Shown here: positions 23,840-31,636 of the stretch, piece by piece | How the letters are laid out: each line of letters opens with the position of its first letter | Numbering within the stretch: the stretch's first letter is position 1 | DNA from: an uncultured Opitutia bacterium | Lineage (GTDB): Bacteria > Verrucomicrobiota > Verrucomicrobiia > Opitutales > Opitutaceae | Direction: 5' to 3' | Assembly (NCBI GenBank): GCA_903872505.1 | Contig: CAIQKV010000082.1 | Span: 1-64,000, forward strand | Length of the DNA: 64,000 bases | Notes under the pieces: model-generated | Told to the model about the DNA's origin: nothing | Databases searched by the model: none | Seen by the model: the letters and a program-made list of their open reading frames with translations, nothing else | Position numbers and translations under genes: made by a program

Positions 23840-24787
23840 ATGGCTGCCCCGCTTTCCCGGCAAAAACTCCTGCGCGAGTGGAAGCTCTATTTCTTCATCG
23901 TGCCGTCGCTGGCGATGGTGCTCACCTTCGCGTACTTTCCGGCGGGCAGCGCGGTCTACCACAGCTTCTTCGAGTGGGCCGGCGGCGACACCAAGCAGCT
24001 GATCGGCCTCGATAACTTCCGCCGCGCCTTCCACGACCAGGTGCTGCTCAGCTCGTTCCTCACCGTCAGCGTGCTGATGGTGTTCAATCTCTTCCAGATG
24101 ATCCCGTCCATCCTGCTCGCGGTGCTCATCCACCGCCTGAAGAGCGACCGCTGGCAGTACATCTACCGCGTGCTGCTGGTCGTGCCGATGATCGTGCCCG
24201 GCCTCGTCCGCCTCTTCATCTGGAAGTTTTTCTTCGACCCGAACCTCGGCGTGCTCAACGGCCTGCTCGATTTCACCGGGCTGAAGGGCGTGCTGGTCTC
24301 GCTCGACCACGTCTTCGGCTGGGGCGTGTTCTACGCCAACGTGCCGATCGGCTGGCTGTCGCAGCCCGAGCTGATCCTGCCGTCGCTCTTCCTCTGGGGC
24401 TTCCCCTGGATCGGCGCGGTCGGCGTGCTCATCTTCCTCGCCGGCCTGCAGTCCATCGGGCAGGATGTCTATGAGGCGGCCGAGCTCGACGGGATCGGGC
24501 CCTTCCGAAAATTCATCTACATCGAGCTGCCGCTGATCCTCACCCAGGTGCGGCTCATGCTCGTGCTGCTGATCGTCGGCACGCTCGGCGGCTACGGCCT
24601 GCAGCTCCAGCTGCTCAATGAATACGGCGGCCCCGGCGGCCGCGGCATGGTGCCCGGCCTGTGGATGTACAACCGCGCCTTCTATGCCGGCGAATTCGGC
24701 TACGCCTGCGCGATCGGCATGATCATCTTCGTCTTCATCCTGGTGCTCACCTTCGTCAACAACCGCTACGTCCGCATCGAAAAATGA
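23840..24787 (+). CDS. Sugar ABC transporter permease, MalF-like
   Basis: The 315-residue inner-membrane protein has six or so helices and the permease EAA loop: DVYEAAELDGIGPFRKFIYI followed by ELPLI. The N-terminus (LLREWKLYFFIVPSLAMVL) is typical of the carbohydrate uptake CUT1 permeases. It overlaps the next permease gene by ATGA (24784-24787), so they form a heterodimer. No substrate-binding protein or ATPase gene is adjacent; these may be encoded elsewhere, with a shared MsmK-type ATPase. Start at ATG 23840 is set by the first helix. Confidence 0.88.
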   Translation: MAAPLSRQKLLREWKLYFFIVPSLAMVLTFAYFPAGSAVYHSFFEWAGGDTKQLIGLDNFRRAFHDQVLLSSFLTVSVLMVFNLFQMIPSILLAVLIHRLKSDRWQYIYRVLLVVPMIVPGLVRLFIWKFFFDPNLGVLNGLLDFTGLKGVLVSLDHVFGWGVFYANVPIGWLSQPELILPSLFLWGFPWIGAVGVLIFLAGLQSIGQDVYEAAELDGIGPFRKFIYIELPLILTQVRLMLVLLIVGTLGGYGLQLQLLNEYGGPGGRGMVPGLWMYNRAFYAGEFGYACAIGMIIFVFILVLTFVNNRYVRIEK

Positions 24788-25629
24788 GCCCCGCGCCGAC
24801 CCGCCGATCCGACTTGAGCCGCGACTGGACGAAGCACCTCTTCATCCTGTTCTTCATCCTGATCGAGCTGTTCCCGCTCTACATGATGTTCCAGGTGAGC
24901 TTCAAGGACAACGCCACCTTCATCCGCCAGCCGTGGCTGCCGATCAATCCGCTGTCGTGGCACTGGGAGAACTGGGACTTCGCGTTCCATCTCATCCTCC
25001 CCTACATCGCCAACACCGTGTTCGTCGCCGTCACCGGCACGGTCTGCTCGCTGTTCCTCGCCATCCTCGGCGCCTATTTCTTCGCCCGCCACAAGCTGCC
25101 CTTCAGCGGCCTGCTCTGGGCCGCCTTCCTCGCCCTCATGCTCATGCCCAGCGTCGTCAACATCACGCCGCTGTTCATGCTGCTCAAGTCGCTCAAGCTC
25201 CTCAACACGCTCTGGGCCCTCGTGCTCGTCGGCATCGCGGGCGGCCAGGTCTTCAGCATTTTCGTCCTGCGCAACTTCATCGAGGACCTGCCGCGCGACC
25301 TGTTCGAGGCCGCCGAGATGGACGGCGCCTCGCACCTCCAGCAGGTCTTCAACGTCGTCATCCCGATGTCCGGCCCGATCATCGGCACCCTTGCCATCCT
25401 CTCGTTCCTCGGGATGTGGAATGACTTTCTGCTCCCGCTGATCGTGCTGCGCGACAAGGAGCTCTTCACCCTCGGCGTCGGCCTCATCTACCTCGACGGC
25501 GAATACGTGAAGCAGTGGGGCCAGATCATGGCCGCCTACTTCGTCGCCTCGATCCCGCTCATCATCGTGTTCCTGTTCACGATGCGCCTGTTCGTCCGCG
25601 GCCTCTCCGCCGGGGCGATCAAGGGGTAG
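24784..25629 (+). CDS. Sugar ABC transporter permease, MalG-like
   Basis: The 281-residue protein has six helices and the EAA motif LFEAAEMDGASHLQQVFNVV, then IPMSGPIIGTLAILSFLGMW, characteristic of MalG-type subunits. It begins within the stop of the MalF-like gene. The pair would import an oligosaccharide, maybe one released by the secreted glycosidases and lyases elsewhere in the window, but nothing here identifies the sugar. Confidence 0.88.
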   Translation: MSPAPTRRSDLSRDWTKHLFILFFILIELFPLYMMFQVSFKDNATFIRQPWLPINPLSWHWENWDFAFHLILPYIANTVFVAVTGTVCSLFLAILGAYFFARHKLPFSGLLWAAFLALMLMPSVVNITPLFMLLKSLKLLNTLWALVLVGIAGGQVFSIFVLRNFIEDLPRDLFEAAEMDGASHLQQVFNVVIPMSGPIIGTLAILSFLGMWNDFLLPLIVLRDKELFTLGVGLIYLDGEYVKQWGQIMAAYFVASIPLIIVFLFTMRLFVRGLSAGAIKG

Positions 25630-25976
25630 GCCGGGGCATGGCTTGAGGTGGAACGCGTTGCCCCAACGCGTTGGTTTGGGAACTGGAGCCGCGGCGCCCT
25701 CGCCGTGGACCGGCGCTTGGACGCGGCGAGGGCGCCGCATCCCCAAGAAAATCCAGTGCGTGAGGGTTTTTGCGCCGTGCGCGTTGCACGACAGCCCGAA
25801 AGGGCGTCGCTCGCTTTGCACGATATCAGGGGTGTTTTCACCAGTCCGGCGATGACGTTAATCTTTTAACCTCTTGCACGGCGGTCGCTTGAATGGCGTT
25901 CCGACGGCGTTGGCACGGATTGAGGTAGGTACAGACCCCGTATCGCTCAACCGCAACCTCAACTACTCTTACCGCC
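25630..25976. other. Intergenic region with two strong inverted repeats
   Basis: This 347-bp gap has no gene. It contains an arm pair AACGCGTTG/CAACGCGTT around a 3-bp loop at 25652-25672, and a larger perfect 15-bp inverted repeat at 25691-25738 with an 18-bp spacer. The first could end transcription of the permease operon even though it lacks a T-run. The word TTGCACGA also occurs twice (about 25784 and 25818). The rest, up to the ECF sigma gene, should hold its promoter. Confidence 0.55.
25691..25738. repeat. Perfect 15-bp inverted repeat
   Basis: GCGGCGCCCTCGCCG at 25691-25705 is the exact reverse complement of 25724-25738. The 18-bp spacer makes a very stable hairpin. The length and perfection suggest an interspersed repeat or a strong transcript end. 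Confidence 0.7.
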
Positions 25977-26735
25977 ATGTACTCCTCTTCCAGCGGCCTC
26001 GGCACCCCCAACAAGTCTCCGCGCGCGCCCACCGACCAGCCCACCGACGGTCCCGCCACCCCCGCCGGCGAGGCCGCCATCGACGCGGGCCTGGTCGCCC
26101 GGTTCAACGCCGGCGACGATGCCGCCTTCGTCCAGATCATGGAGCGCTACCGCACCCGGATCTTCACCGTCACCCTCGGCCTGCTTCGCAACCGCGCCGA
26201 TGCCGAGGAAATCACCCAGGACACGTTTATCCGCGCCCACCGCGGCCTCGCGCGCTTCCGCGGCGACTCCTCGCTCGCCACCTGGCTCTACCGGATCGCC
26301 GTCAACCTCGCGCGCAACCGCTACTGGTATTTCTTCCGCCGCCGCCGGCAGGACACGCTCTCGCTCGACTGCGCGCTCAGCGACGACAACAGCGGCTCCT
26401 TCGCCGACCTCGTGGCCGATGTCTCGCCGGACCCGGCGCAGGAGACAGCCACGGGCGAATTCACCGACCTGATCGACGCCTGCATGGCCAAACTCGACGC
26501 CCGGCATCGCGAGATCCTCACCCTGCGCAACGTCCTCAACCGCTCCTACGAGGAGATCGCCCAGGCGCTCGGCGTGAACGTGGGCACGGTGAAGAGCCGC
26601 ATCGCCCGGGCCCGCGAAAACCTCCGTGCCCTGCTCGCCGAGGCCTGCCCCGAGTTCACGCCCGGCACCTCCCCCGCCGACTGGTTCATCCCCACGCGCG
26701 CCACCTATGGCCGCCCCGTGATCGCCTGCGCCTGA
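25977..26735 (+). CDS. ECF-type RNA polymerase sigma factor
   Basis: The 252-residue protein has sigma region 2 (FVQIMERYRTRIFTVTLGLL, ADAEEITQDTFIRAHRGLAR, then TWLYRIAVNLARNRYW) and region 4 with HTH (LDARHREILTLRNVLNRSYE, then EIAQALGVNVGTVKSRIARA). Regions 1 and 3 are missing, as in ECF factors. The first 40 residues are Pro/Thr-rich and disordered. The C-terminal extension after region 4 (about 30 residues) is unusual and might bind a regulator. No anti-sigma gene is adjacent, and a terminator follows, so it is probably transcribed alone. Confidence 0.9.
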   Translation: MYSSSSGLGTPNKSPRAPTDQPTDGPATPAGEAAIDAGLVARFNAGDDAAFVQIMERYRTRIFTVTLGLLRNRADAEEITQDTFIRAHRGLARFRGDSSLATWLYRIAVNLARNRYWYFFRRRRQDTLSLDCALSDDNSGSFADLVADVSPDPAQETATGEFTDLIDACMAKLDARHREILTLRNVLNRSYEEIAQALGVNVGTVKSRIARARENLRALLAEACPEFTPGTSPADWFIPTRATYGRPVIACA

Positions 26736-26766
26736 TCTTGGTTTTGCCCGTTTGTAGGTGTGGCAG

Positions 26767-26802
26767 GGCCGCGCGGGACAATCCGCGCGGCCTTGTTTTT
26801 TT
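26767..26802 (+). terminator. Intrinsic terminator after the ECF sigma gene
   Basis: GGCCGCGCGG (26767-26776), loop GACAAT and CCGCGCGGCC (26783-26792) form a perfect 10-bp G+C stem directly followed by TTGTTTTTTT. It lies 31 bp after the sigma stop. It also argues that the next gene starts at GTG 26830, not further upstream. Confidence 0.92.
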
Positions 26803-26829
26803 GGCCGCGGGTCCCCTGAATGGGGCGCC

Positions 26830-27960
26830 GTGCCCCCCGTCCTGAAAGTCACCCCGCAGGCCGCCCGGCGTTTCCTGAGGCAGGCCTTGTTGCTCGACTC
26901 CCCCGTCCCGGATATCGGCACCGCGCTCGCCCACCTCGGTTACATCCAGATCGACCCGATCAACGTCTGCGGGCGCATGCACGACCTCATCCTGCGCCCT
27001 CGCGTGCAGGGTTACCGCGAGGGCGGCCTCATGCGCCACCTTCACGGCGAGGGCCAACCGCTGCCCGCCGCCGCCCGCACCGCGTTCGAGCACCACCTGC
27101 CCGACACGCACGTGCTGGTCGCCTTTCCGCTCGACGCCTGGCCGCATCTCCTCGCCGCCATGCAGGGCCGCACGCGGACCCGCGGCGCCTGGATGGGCAA
27201 ACTCACCCCGCGCGAACGCGAGTTGGCCCCGCACATCCTCGGCGAACTTGCCGCCCGCGGACCCCTCTCCCCGGACGATATCGCCGTCGACGGGCGCCGG
27301 ACCCGCCGGATCTGGGGCACCGCGACCTTCGCCAAGTCCACCCTCCAAAAACTCTTCTTCCATGGCCATGTGCTTATCGCCTGCCGCGAGAAAAACCGCC
27401 GGCTGTACCACCTGCCGGAGCGCGTGCTCACGCCCGACATCCTGAGACGGCCCGAGCCGTCCGCCGCCGACACCGCCCGCTGGAGCGTCCAGCTCAAGCT
27501 CCGCCAGCGCCGCCTCGTGCTGCTCAAGCGTGCCGAACTCGCCGCCGTGGCCGACCTTGTCCAGCCCGTCGCCGTCGGCTCCGGCCCCACCCTCTACTGC
27601 CTCGCCTCCGACGTGCCCGTCCTTCACTCCGCGGCCGACGATTCGAAATTCGAAAATCGAAATTCGAAAATCCGCCCGCCCCTGCTCCTCGCGCCGCTCG
27701 ACCCGCTGATCTACGACCGCCGCGTCACCCGCACGCTGTGGGATTTCGATTACACGTGGGAGGCCTACACCCCGGCGAGCAAGCGCGTCCGCGGCCACTA
27801 CGCGCTGCCCATCCTGGCCGGGCACGAACTCGTCGGGCACGTCGATCCCAAGGCCGACCGCGAGCACGGCAAGCTGGTCGTCGTTTCCCGGCGCGTGCGC
27901 CGCGGCCACCGGGTCGCCCCCGCCGTGAGCGAGCTGGCCCGCTTCCTGGGCCTGCGCTGA
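26830..27960 (+). CDS. Winged-helix DNA glycosylase-like protein (YcaQ / HTH_42 family)
   Basis: The 376-residue protein matches the YcaQ/AlkX-type winged-helix family: LGYIQIDPINVCGRMHDLIL, then the RRTRRIWGTATFAKSTLQKL region and, near the end, LLAPLDPLIYDRRVTRTLWD with YTWEAYTPASKRVRGHYALP. Members such as E. coli YcaQ unhook DNA interstrand crosslinks, so DNA repair is likely. The catalytic QxQ/QxD-type motif is not obvious to me; IQIDP may be the counterpart. Codons around residue 275 encode FENRNSKI and derive from an inserted AT-rich repeat. I chose GTG 26830 because the more upstream GTG (26758) lies before the terminator. It converges on the GH127 gene. Confidence 0.8.
   Translation: MPPVLKVTPQAARRFLRQALLLDSPVPDIGTALAHLGYIQIDPINVCGRMHDLILRPRVQGYREGGLMRHLHGEGQPLPAAARTAFEHHLPDTHVLVAFPLDAWPHLLAAMQGRTRTRGAWMGKLTPRERELAPHILGELAARGPLSPDDIAVDGRRTRRIWGTATFAKSTLQKLFFHGHVLIACREKNRRLYHLPERVLTPDILRRPEPSAADTARWSVQLKLRQRRLVLLKRAELAAVADLVQPVAVGSGPTLYCLASDVPVLHSAADDSKFENRNSKIRPPLLLAPLDPLIYDRRVTRTLWDFDYTWEAYTPASKRVRGHYALPILAGHELVGHVDPKADREHGKLVVVSRRVRRGHRVAPAVSELARFLGLR
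27651..27672. repeat. AT-rich repeat inserted in frame in the YcaQ-like gene (copy 1)
   Basis: The 22-bp core here is identical to 37888-37909 in the methionine synthase gene; flanking units of the form (A/T)TCGAAA(A/T) extend it to about 27640-27672. It reads through in frame as FENRNSKI. Surrounding DNA is about as G+C-rich as the rest of the region, so the block is strikingly foreign. Confidence 0.8.
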
Positions 27961-27969
27961 ACCGGCGGC

Positions 27970-29925
27970 TCAGGGCGCCCGCTTCAGCCACACCGCCATC
28001 GGCGCCAGCCCGCGGTTGTTCCACGCAAAATAGGGGATCGCCGTGAACGCCGCCTCTCCACCGTCCTTCGCCCCTGCATTCGTCAGCACCGTCACGCCGC
28101 CCAGCAGGTCCGGGTGCATGACCGCCGAGACTCCCGCCACGGGCGCCACCCATTCGGCCGGCGGAGTCTTCCGGCCGGTCTCCTCCACACAGTAAACCAC
28201 CGGCCCGCGCTCGTACGCCACCCGCCCCTGCAGCGCCGCGACTTTGGGATGGCTGTGCACCGCGCGCACCGGCATCGGCAGGTTGATTTCCACGACATCG
28301 CCGCTGCGCCACTCGCGCGTGATGGCAAGGTAGCCCTGCTCCGGCGTCCCGGTCACCGCCGCGCCGGCGACCCGTACCGTCCAACCGGCCGGCGTGGCAT
28401 CATCGTAGGCATAGAGATCCGTCGGCACCGGCCTGCCCTGCACCCAGCCCGGGATGCGCACGCGCAGCGTGAACGTCACCGGTCGGACCGGCGCAACCGC
28501 GAGCCGCACGGCGCCCGACCAAGGATAGTCCGTGGCCTGGGTCAGCTGGACGGCCGTGCCCGCCACGGTCGCCGTGCCCTCGCTCTGTGCGTAGAAATTC
28601 ACGTACAGCGCGTCACCCCGCACCGCGTAAAAATACCCGGTGAGCGCGGCCAGCGTGCGGAGCACGTTGGGCGGGCAGCACGCGCAGCCGAACCACGGCG
28701 CCCGGCCGGCGCAGCCGGCGTTGTTTTTCGCGGCGCCGTTGTAGATGAGCGGATTGGTGTAGAAGAAACGGTCGCCCGCGAGCGCCACTCCGCTGAGGAA
28801 GCCATTGAAGCAGGTGCGCTCGAGCACGTCGATGTACCGGGCGTCGCCCGTGAGCAGGAACATGCGGTGGTTCCACATCATCAGCGCCACCGCCGCGCAG
28901 GTTTCGTTGTAGGCGTCGTTCGGCAGCTCGTAGTTGGCGCCGTACATTTCCCCGTGCGATTCCGCCCCGACGCCGCCGGTCAGGTATAGTTTCTTCCCCG
29001 CCATGTTCGCCCAGATCTGGTCGATCGCCCGGAGATAGCGCTCGTCGCCCGCGAGCGCGGCGACATCCGCCATGCCGGAATACATGTAGTTGGCGCGCAC
29101 CGCGTGGCCCACCGCCTCGTCCTGGTCGGCCACCCGCTGGTGCTGCTGGCTGTAGAGCGGCCCGCCCGGGCCGCGCGCCTCGAGAAAAATCCGGGCGAGG
29201 TCGAGGTAGCGCCGCTCGCCGGTCACCCGGTAGAGTTTGACCAAACCCATCTCGATCACCTGGTGCCCGGGCGCAATCCGCAGCCGGCCGTCGCCAAAGT
29301 CATGCCCCACCAGCCCGGCGCTCTTCAGGCACACCTCGAGCAGCGCCCGCTTCCCGGTGGCCTGAAAGTACGCCACGCCCGCCTCATAGAGATGGCCGAG
29401 ATCGTAGAGCTCGTGGCTCAGGTCGGGGTCGTTGAGCCAGCGCTTCGGATTGATCCAAGCCTGCACCGGCGAATCCGGGTGCATGGTCCGGAACGTGTAG
29501 AGGTAGCCATCCGGCTCCTGCGCCGCCGCGATGCGCGCGATCCAGCCGTCGAGGCGCGCCTCCAAGGCCGGGTCGGGCCGCATGCTCAGGGCGTACGCCG
29601 CGCCCTCGATCACCTTGTAGACGTCGGAGTCGTCGAACGGGGTTTGCGTGGCGGGCTGGTTCTGGAAATGCGTTTCGCCCGCGGCGCGGCGGTGCATCGT
29701 CTCGGCCGCGAGGTCGAAATTGCGCAGCCGGCCCGTCGCCTCGCATTGCTGCAGGGCGAACGGGATCGTGACGGCGCGGTTGACCTCCTGCCGGGCCTGC
29801 CAGAGTCCGCCAGTCACATGCACCGCGGTGAACGGCACCGGCTGCACGGGGTAGTCATTCGCGGCCAGCACGGCGGCGAGCCACGATCCGGTGAGGCCGA
29901 TCAGGAGTGCGCGACGGGGGTGCAT
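27970..29925 (-). CDS. GH127-family (DUF1680) beta-L-arabinofuranosidase-like enzyme, secreted
   Basis: The 651-residue protein has a signal peptide (MHPRRALLIGLTGSWLAAVL, cleaved around LAA/ND) and the GH127 alpha/alpha barrel. SHGEMYGANYELPNDAYNET carries a Glu expected in the active site, and WFGCACCPPNVLRTLAALTG holds the Cys cluster that binds Zn and includes the catalytic Cys in HypBA1. The beta-sandwich C-terminal domain follows. It removes L-arabinofuranose or a related sugar from plant-type glycans in the periplasm. It converges on the YcaQ-like gene with 9 bp between stops and is followed upstream by ilvA, with no carbohydrate operon around it. Confidence 0.9.
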   Translation of the reverse strand: MHPRRALLIGLTGSWLAAVLAANDYPVQPVPFTAVHVTGGLWQARQEVNRAVTIPFALQQCEATGRLRNFDLAAETMHRRAAGETHFQNQPATQTPFDDSDVYKVIEGAAYALSMRPDPALEARLDGWIARIAAAQEPDGYLYTFRTMHPDSPVQAWINPKRWLNDPDLSHELYDLGHLYEAGVAYFQATGKRALLEVCLKSAGLVGHDFGDGRLRIAPGHQVIEMGLVKLYRVTGERRYLDLARIFLEARGPGGPLYSQQHQRVADQDEAVGHAVRANYMYSGMADVAALAGDERYLRAIDQIWANMAGKKLYLTGGVGAESHGEMYGANYELPNDAYNETCAAVALMMWNHRMFLLTGDARYIDVLERTCFNGFLSGVALAGDRFFYTNPLIYNGAAKNNAGCAGRAPWFGCACCPPNVLRTLAALTGYFYAVRGDALYVNFYAQSEGTATVAGTAVQLTQATDYPWSGAVRLAVAPVRPVTFTLRVRIPGWVQGRPVPTDLYAYDDATPAGWTVRVAGAAVTGTPEQGYLAITREWRSGDVVEINLPMPVRAVHSHPKVAALQGRVAYERGPVVYCVEETGRKTPPAEWVAPVAGVSAVMHPDLLGGVTVLTNAGAKDGGEAAFTAIPYFAWNNRGLAPMAVWLKRAP

Positions 29926-29996
29926 CGGAAACGGGCGGACAATTCTCCATGCCCATGCGCCCGCGTGTCCAATTGAATCTCGCGCCGGAGCCGCGC

Positions 29997-31505
29997 TCAG
30001 CGCAGGAACAGCTTGTACGCCTGGCTGCCCGTCTCCTCCCAGTAGCGGTAGCCGAGGGTGGTGAGGAAGCGGCGGAAGGCCTTCATCTCGGCGGGCGGCA
30101 CCTGCAGCCCCATCAGGATCCGGCCGTAGTCGGCGCCGTGGTTCCGGTAGTGGAACAGGCTGATGTTCCAGTTCGGCGACATCGCGTTCAGAAATTTGGC
30201 CAGCGCGCCCGTCCGCTCGGGAAACTCGAACCGCAGCAGCAGCTCGTTCTTCGCCAGCGCGGACCGCCCGCCGACCAGGTGCCGGAGGTGCAGCTTGGCG
30301 AGCTCGTCGCCCGTCAGGTCGAGGGTCTTGAACCCGTGCCGGCTGAAGTGCCGGGCGATCCGCCCGCTCTCGGCCCGCCCGGCCGTCGACATGCCGACAA
30401 AGATGTGCGCCGCCTTCGCGTCCGCGATGCGGTAGTTGAACTCCGTCACGTTGCGGTGCCCGATCAGCGCGGTGAACCGCTTCAGGCTGCCCCGCACCTC
30501 CGGGATGGTCACGGCGAACAGGCTCTCGCGATGCTCGCCCACCTCCGCCCGCTCGGCGATGAACCGCAGGCGGTCAAAGTTCAGGTTGGCCCCGCAGGCC
30601 ACGGCCACCAGCGTCTCGCCCTTGAGGCGGTGCCGCTCGACGTAGGCCTTCGCCCCCGCGATCGCCAGCGCCCCGGCGGGCTCCAGCACCGCCCGCGTGT
30701 CCTCGAACACATCCTTGATGGCTGCGCAGATGTCGTCGGTGCTGACGCGCACGACCTCGTCGAGGTGGCGCCGGCAGAGCCGGAAGGTCTCCTTGCCCAC
30801 CTGGCGGACCGCCACGCCGTCGGCAAACAGCCCGACCCGGTCGAGCCGCACCCGCCGGCCGGCCTTGAGCGACTGGTACATCGCGTCGGAATCGAACGGC
30901 TCGACCCCGATCACCCGGATTCCGGGGTTCAGGCGCTTGACGTAGGCGGCGATGCCCGCCGCCAGTCCGCCGCCGCCGATGGCCACGAAGATCGAATGCA
31001 GCGGCCCCGGGTGCTGCTGTAGGATCTCGCGGCCGATGGTGCCCTGCCCGGCAATCACGTCCGGGTCGTCAAAGGGGTGCACAAACGTCAGCCGCTGCTT
31101 CTTCTCGATCGCCCGGGCGTGGGCGTAGGCCTCGTCGTAATTGTCGCCGAACAGCACCACCTCGCCGCCCCGCGCCTTGACCGCCAGCACCTTCACCTGC
31201 GGCGTCGTCACCGGCATCACAATGACGGCATGCCCGCCGAGGCGCTTGGCCGCGAGCGCGACCCCCTGCGCGTGGTTGCCCGCCGAGGCGCAGATCACGC
31301 CGCGGCGGAGCACCGCGGGCGGCAGCTGCGCCATCATGTTGTACGCGCCGCGCAGCTTGAAGGAGAAGGTGCTCTGCATGTCCTCCCGCTTCAGCAGCAG
31401 CGTGTTGTTCAGCCGCGCCGAGAGGTGTGCCGCCTTCTCCAGGGGCGTTTCCCGGGCCACGTCGTAGACCCGCGCGGTGAGGATTTTGCGGAGATAGTCG
31501 GTCAT
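29997..31505 (-). CDS. ilvA: Threonine ammonia-lyase, biosynthetic type
   Basis: The 502-residue PLP enzyme begins MTDYLRKILTARVYDVARET and has the lysine motif TFSFKLRGAYNMM and glycine loop AIGGGGLAAGIAAYV. The C-terminal third holds two ACT-like domains (LFAVTIPEVRGSLKRF and LLLRFEFPERTGALAKFLNA), as in the feedback-inhibited enzyme that deaminates threonine to 2-oxobutanoate for isoleucine synthesis. Start at 31505 is the family N-terminus. An 18-bp perfect palindrome begins 8 bp upstream of the start codon. It is followed on the same strand by GH127, 71 bp beyond its stop, and is preceded by a DUF885 gene. Confidence 0.95.
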   Translation of the reverse strand: MTDYLRKILTARVYDVARETPLEKAAHLSARLNNTLLLKREDMQSTFSFKLRGAYNMMAQLPPAVLRRGVICASAGNHAQGVALAAKRLGGHAVIVMPVTTPQVKVLAVKARGGEVVLFGDNYDEAYAHARAIEKKQRLTFVHPFDDPDVIAGQGTIGREILQQHPGPLHSIFVAIGGGGLAAGIAAYVKRLNPGIRVIGVEPFDSDAMYQSLKAGRRVRLDRVGLFADGVAVRQVGKETFRLCRRHLDEVVRVSTDDICAAIKDVFEDTRAVLEPAGALAIAGAKAYVERHRLKGETLVAVACGANLNFDRLRFIAERAEVGEHRESLFAVTIPEVRGSLKRFTALIGHRNVTEFNYRIADAKAAHIFVGMSTAGRAESGRIARHFSRHGFKTLDLTGDELAKLHLRHLVGGRSALAKNELLLRFEFPERTGALAKFLNAMSPNWNISLFHYRNHGADYGRILMGLQVPPAEMKAFRRFLTTLGYRYWEETGSQAYKLFLR

Positions 31506-31512
31506 GGGGCCT

Positions 31513-31530
31513 GGCAGGGGTACCCCTGCC
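31513..31530. repeat. Perfect 18-bp palindrome just upstream of ilvA
   Basis: GGCAGGGGTACCCCTGCC is fully self-complementary and sits 8 bp upstream of the ilvA ATG, where the ribosome would bind. It could be a protein-binding dyad or a hairpin that limits translation. A second G+C hairpin (TCCCGCCC 31600-31607 with GGGCGGGA 31619-31626) lies further upstream, close to the DUF885 stop, and may end that transcript. Confidence 0.6.
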
Positions 31531-31636
31531 GAGGGGGTGGTAGTGGCAGCAAATCCGCCCGTTGTCCACGCGGAATTCAGGGCGGGGTCGGCCCCCTGGT
31601 CCCGCCCTCGTTCCGCCTGGGCGGGACGACGGCGGA

